Assembly (NCBI GenBank): GCA_026645635.1
Contig: JAPKMV010000276.1
Coordinates: 1-5,545 of the forward strand
Reading direction: 5' to 3'
DNA from: Caldilineaceae bacterium
GTDB taxonomy: Bacteria; Chloroflexota; Anaerolineae; Caldilineales; Caldilineaceae
DNA length: 5,545 nt
Under the pieces are notes generated by a model. It worked only from the letters and a program-made list of their open reading frames with translations. It did not search any database and was not told the DNA's origin. Position 1 is the first letter of the stretch; each line of letters starts with the position of its first letter. Of the stretch, positions 4,262 through 5,545 are shown in pieces. Both the position numbers and the translations under genes were made by a program.

Positions 4262-5545
4262 ACACGACGCCTGCCCCCGCTGTCCTGCCCGGCGTCCTGG
4301 TGTTGGTGAGCAACCCACCTGGCCGCGCTGCGCGAGGCGGTTCACGACCTGCCCTACGCCGCGCACGTCGCCGTCGCCGTCGCTGAGGTGGACGCGGTGA
4401 GCGACCGGCTCGCCCGCCATGACCGGCCGCGGTTTCAGCTCCTGCATTTTATCGGCCACGGCAGCCCGCCCGACGGTGACGGGGACGACGGGCGCCTGGC
4501 CTTCGAGCGGCGCAGCGGCGCGGCGCGGGCGATGGAGCCGGCGGTGCTGGCTGCCACGCTGGCGCCCACCGGCGCGCTGGAGTTCGACCTGGCCATCCTC
4601 TCCGCCTGCCATTCGGAACGGATCGCCGCGGCGCTGACCGCGCTGGGCGTGCGCCACGCCGTCGCCATCGAAGCCGACGAAAGCGTCTACGAGATCGCGG
4701 CGGTCAAGTTCTACGGCCGCTTCTACCGCACGCTGCTGACCGGCGGCACGGTGGCGGCGGCATTCAGCGCAGGCTGCAACGCCGTGCGCACCGACGCCCG
4801 CCTGGGTCAACTGGCCGCGGCGGAGGTGGCCAAGTTCCGCCTCCTGCCGGCGGACGGCGACCACGCCGTGGCGCTCTTCCCGGCGCCGGCCGCGGGCGAG
4901 CTGCTCTTTGCCGATCTGCCCGCCATCAGCCAGCCGGGGTTCGAGGCGCCGGCCGTGGGCTACATCGGCCGCGGGCCGGACAAGCTGGCCATCGTCGAAC
5001 GGCTGGCCGAACGCCGCGCCGTGCTGATCCGCGGCGTCAGCGGCATCGGCAAGACGGCCAGCGCGCGTGAGGTGAGCCGCTGGCTGGCCGAGCGGGGCTG
5101 GTGCGACCCGGCGCTGGCGTACTTTGTGGCGCTGCGCGACGCCCGCGGCGCGGCGGATGTGCGCAGCGCGGTGGCGCTGAGCCTGGGGCTGGCGCCCGGC
5201 GATTTGCCCACCGACCCGGCCGCCGCGGATCTGTGGCTGGCGGAGCGGCTGCCGCGGCGCTGCCTGCTGCTGCTGGACGAGGCGGAGAACGCCATTCACG
5301 GCGGTGGGCTGGCGGTGCGCAGCCTGCTGGAGCGGCTGGCCGCCAGCCGCAGCCGCCCGCTGCTGCTCGTCACCTCCCAGGTGGATGTGGGCAGCCCGGC
5401 GCTGCCGGTGGTCGAGCTGCGCCGCCCGCCGCTCAACGAGACGTTTCTGCTCTTTGCCGCCTATGCCGGGTTGACGCTGGCGGAACTGGCCGAACTGGAC
5501 GGCGGGCAGCTTGTCCAGGTGCTGCAGAAGGTGGATGGCGTGCCG
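4258..5545 (+). CDS. CHAT caspase-like protease fused to a STAND (NB-ARC-like) NTPase; 3' partial, with an N-terminal frame break
   Basis: The CHAT (caspase-like) domain shows HFIGHGSP, with the likely catalytic His at 4457-4459, and LSACHSE, with the likely catalytic Cys at 4607-4609. It continues through GVRHAVAIEAD and the KFYGRFYRTLL helix. A linker with YIGRGPDKLAIVERL leads to the NTPase: Walker A GVSGIGKT (5033-5056), Walker B CLLLLDE (5261-5281), sensor-like LLLVTSQ (about 5360-5380), and the ARC-like LRRPPLNETFLLFAAYAGL. The window ends at KVDGVP, the first half of a GLPL motif, so sensor repeats probably follow outside. The start ATG 4258 encodes the expected first strand, VLVLVSNPP, but the CHAT body lies one base later in phase (4310 onward open; TGA at 4307-4309). 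If the break is real, the nearest ordinary starts in the body frame are GTG 4388 and GTG 4397, which would lose the first strand and helix. Domain identity is firm; functional state is uncertain. Confidence 0.85.
4307..4386 (+). other. Reading-frame break at the N-terminus of the CHAT gene
   Basis: From ATG 4258 the frame encodes 42 residues and stops at TGA 4384-4386. Its first half (PGVLVLVSNPPG) fits a CHAT first strand and its second half is meaningless Arg-rich sequence. The next frame is closed by TGA 4307-4309, then opens with LAALREAVHDLPYAAHV and continues into the protease. The switch must fall between 4310 and 4383, most likely near 4312-4322. Joining the two needs a net +1 phase change, such as an inserted base or loss of 3n+2 bases. 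Homologues usually have roughly ten residues between these segments, so a deletion fits well. Confidence 0.7.

Noticed and set aside
4259..4400. Membrane protein and CHAT-NTPase as a single fused gene (same frame)
   Set aside because: The two are indeed in the same phase, but TGA stops at 4259-4261 and 4307-4309 separate them, and an ATG with a sensible CHAT first strand overlaps the first stop in another frame.
3548..5299. 583-codon minus-strand open frame opposite the membrane protein and CHAT genes
   Set aside because: It is low-complexity (Arg, Gln, Ala, Gly), has no domain, and is explained by codon bias of the plus-strand genes with clear catalytic and Walker motifs.

Overview
The window is GC-rich, with almost every real codon ending in G or C. 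It looks like an accessory stretch of a chromosome from a Chloroflexota-type bacterium (Caldilinea/Anaerolineae-like). That placement is an inference from three things: the mixture of gene families, dispersed palindromic repeats built from 'GCAGAG' units, and short heptamer arrays between genes. No marker gene is present to settle the taxon.

Left part (1-1557): two genes are read divergently from an 85-base gap. Leftward is the N-terminus of a DEAD/DEAH-box helicase of the MrfA (YprA/Hrq1-like) type, cut off by the window edge. Rightward is a complete AlkZ/YcaQ-like winged-helix protein that keeps the QxQ catalytic motif of DNA-crosslink-unhooking glycosylases. Together they suggest a small DNA alkylation/crosslink repair divergon.

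Middle (1558-2879): a 152-bp palindromic repeat element follows the glycosylase stop codon. After it comes a leftward sugar phosphate isomerase/epimerase-like TIM-barrel gene (1733-2659) that converges on the glycosylase gene. Its 5' side faces a 220-bp gap holding two kinds of 7-bp tandem repeat, flanked by two mirror-image promoters that share an identical 12-mer.

Right part (2880-5545): three rightward genes look like one transcription unit. They are a small winged-helix plus TPR protein, a 228-aa membrane protein with 2-3 hydrophobic helices and a cytosolic helical tail, and (by a 4-base ATGA overlap) a CHAT-type caspase-like protease fused to a STAND NTPase that runs off the window. The layout of sensor-like NTPase, protease and membrane partner resembles bacterial conflict or regulated-death modules. 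The CHAT gene has an apparent reading-frame break near its N-terminus. A second copy of the palindromic repeat lies between the first and second genes of this unit.

No gene-free stretch exceeds 300 bases. I saw no tRNA, rRNA, CRISPR array or transposase.
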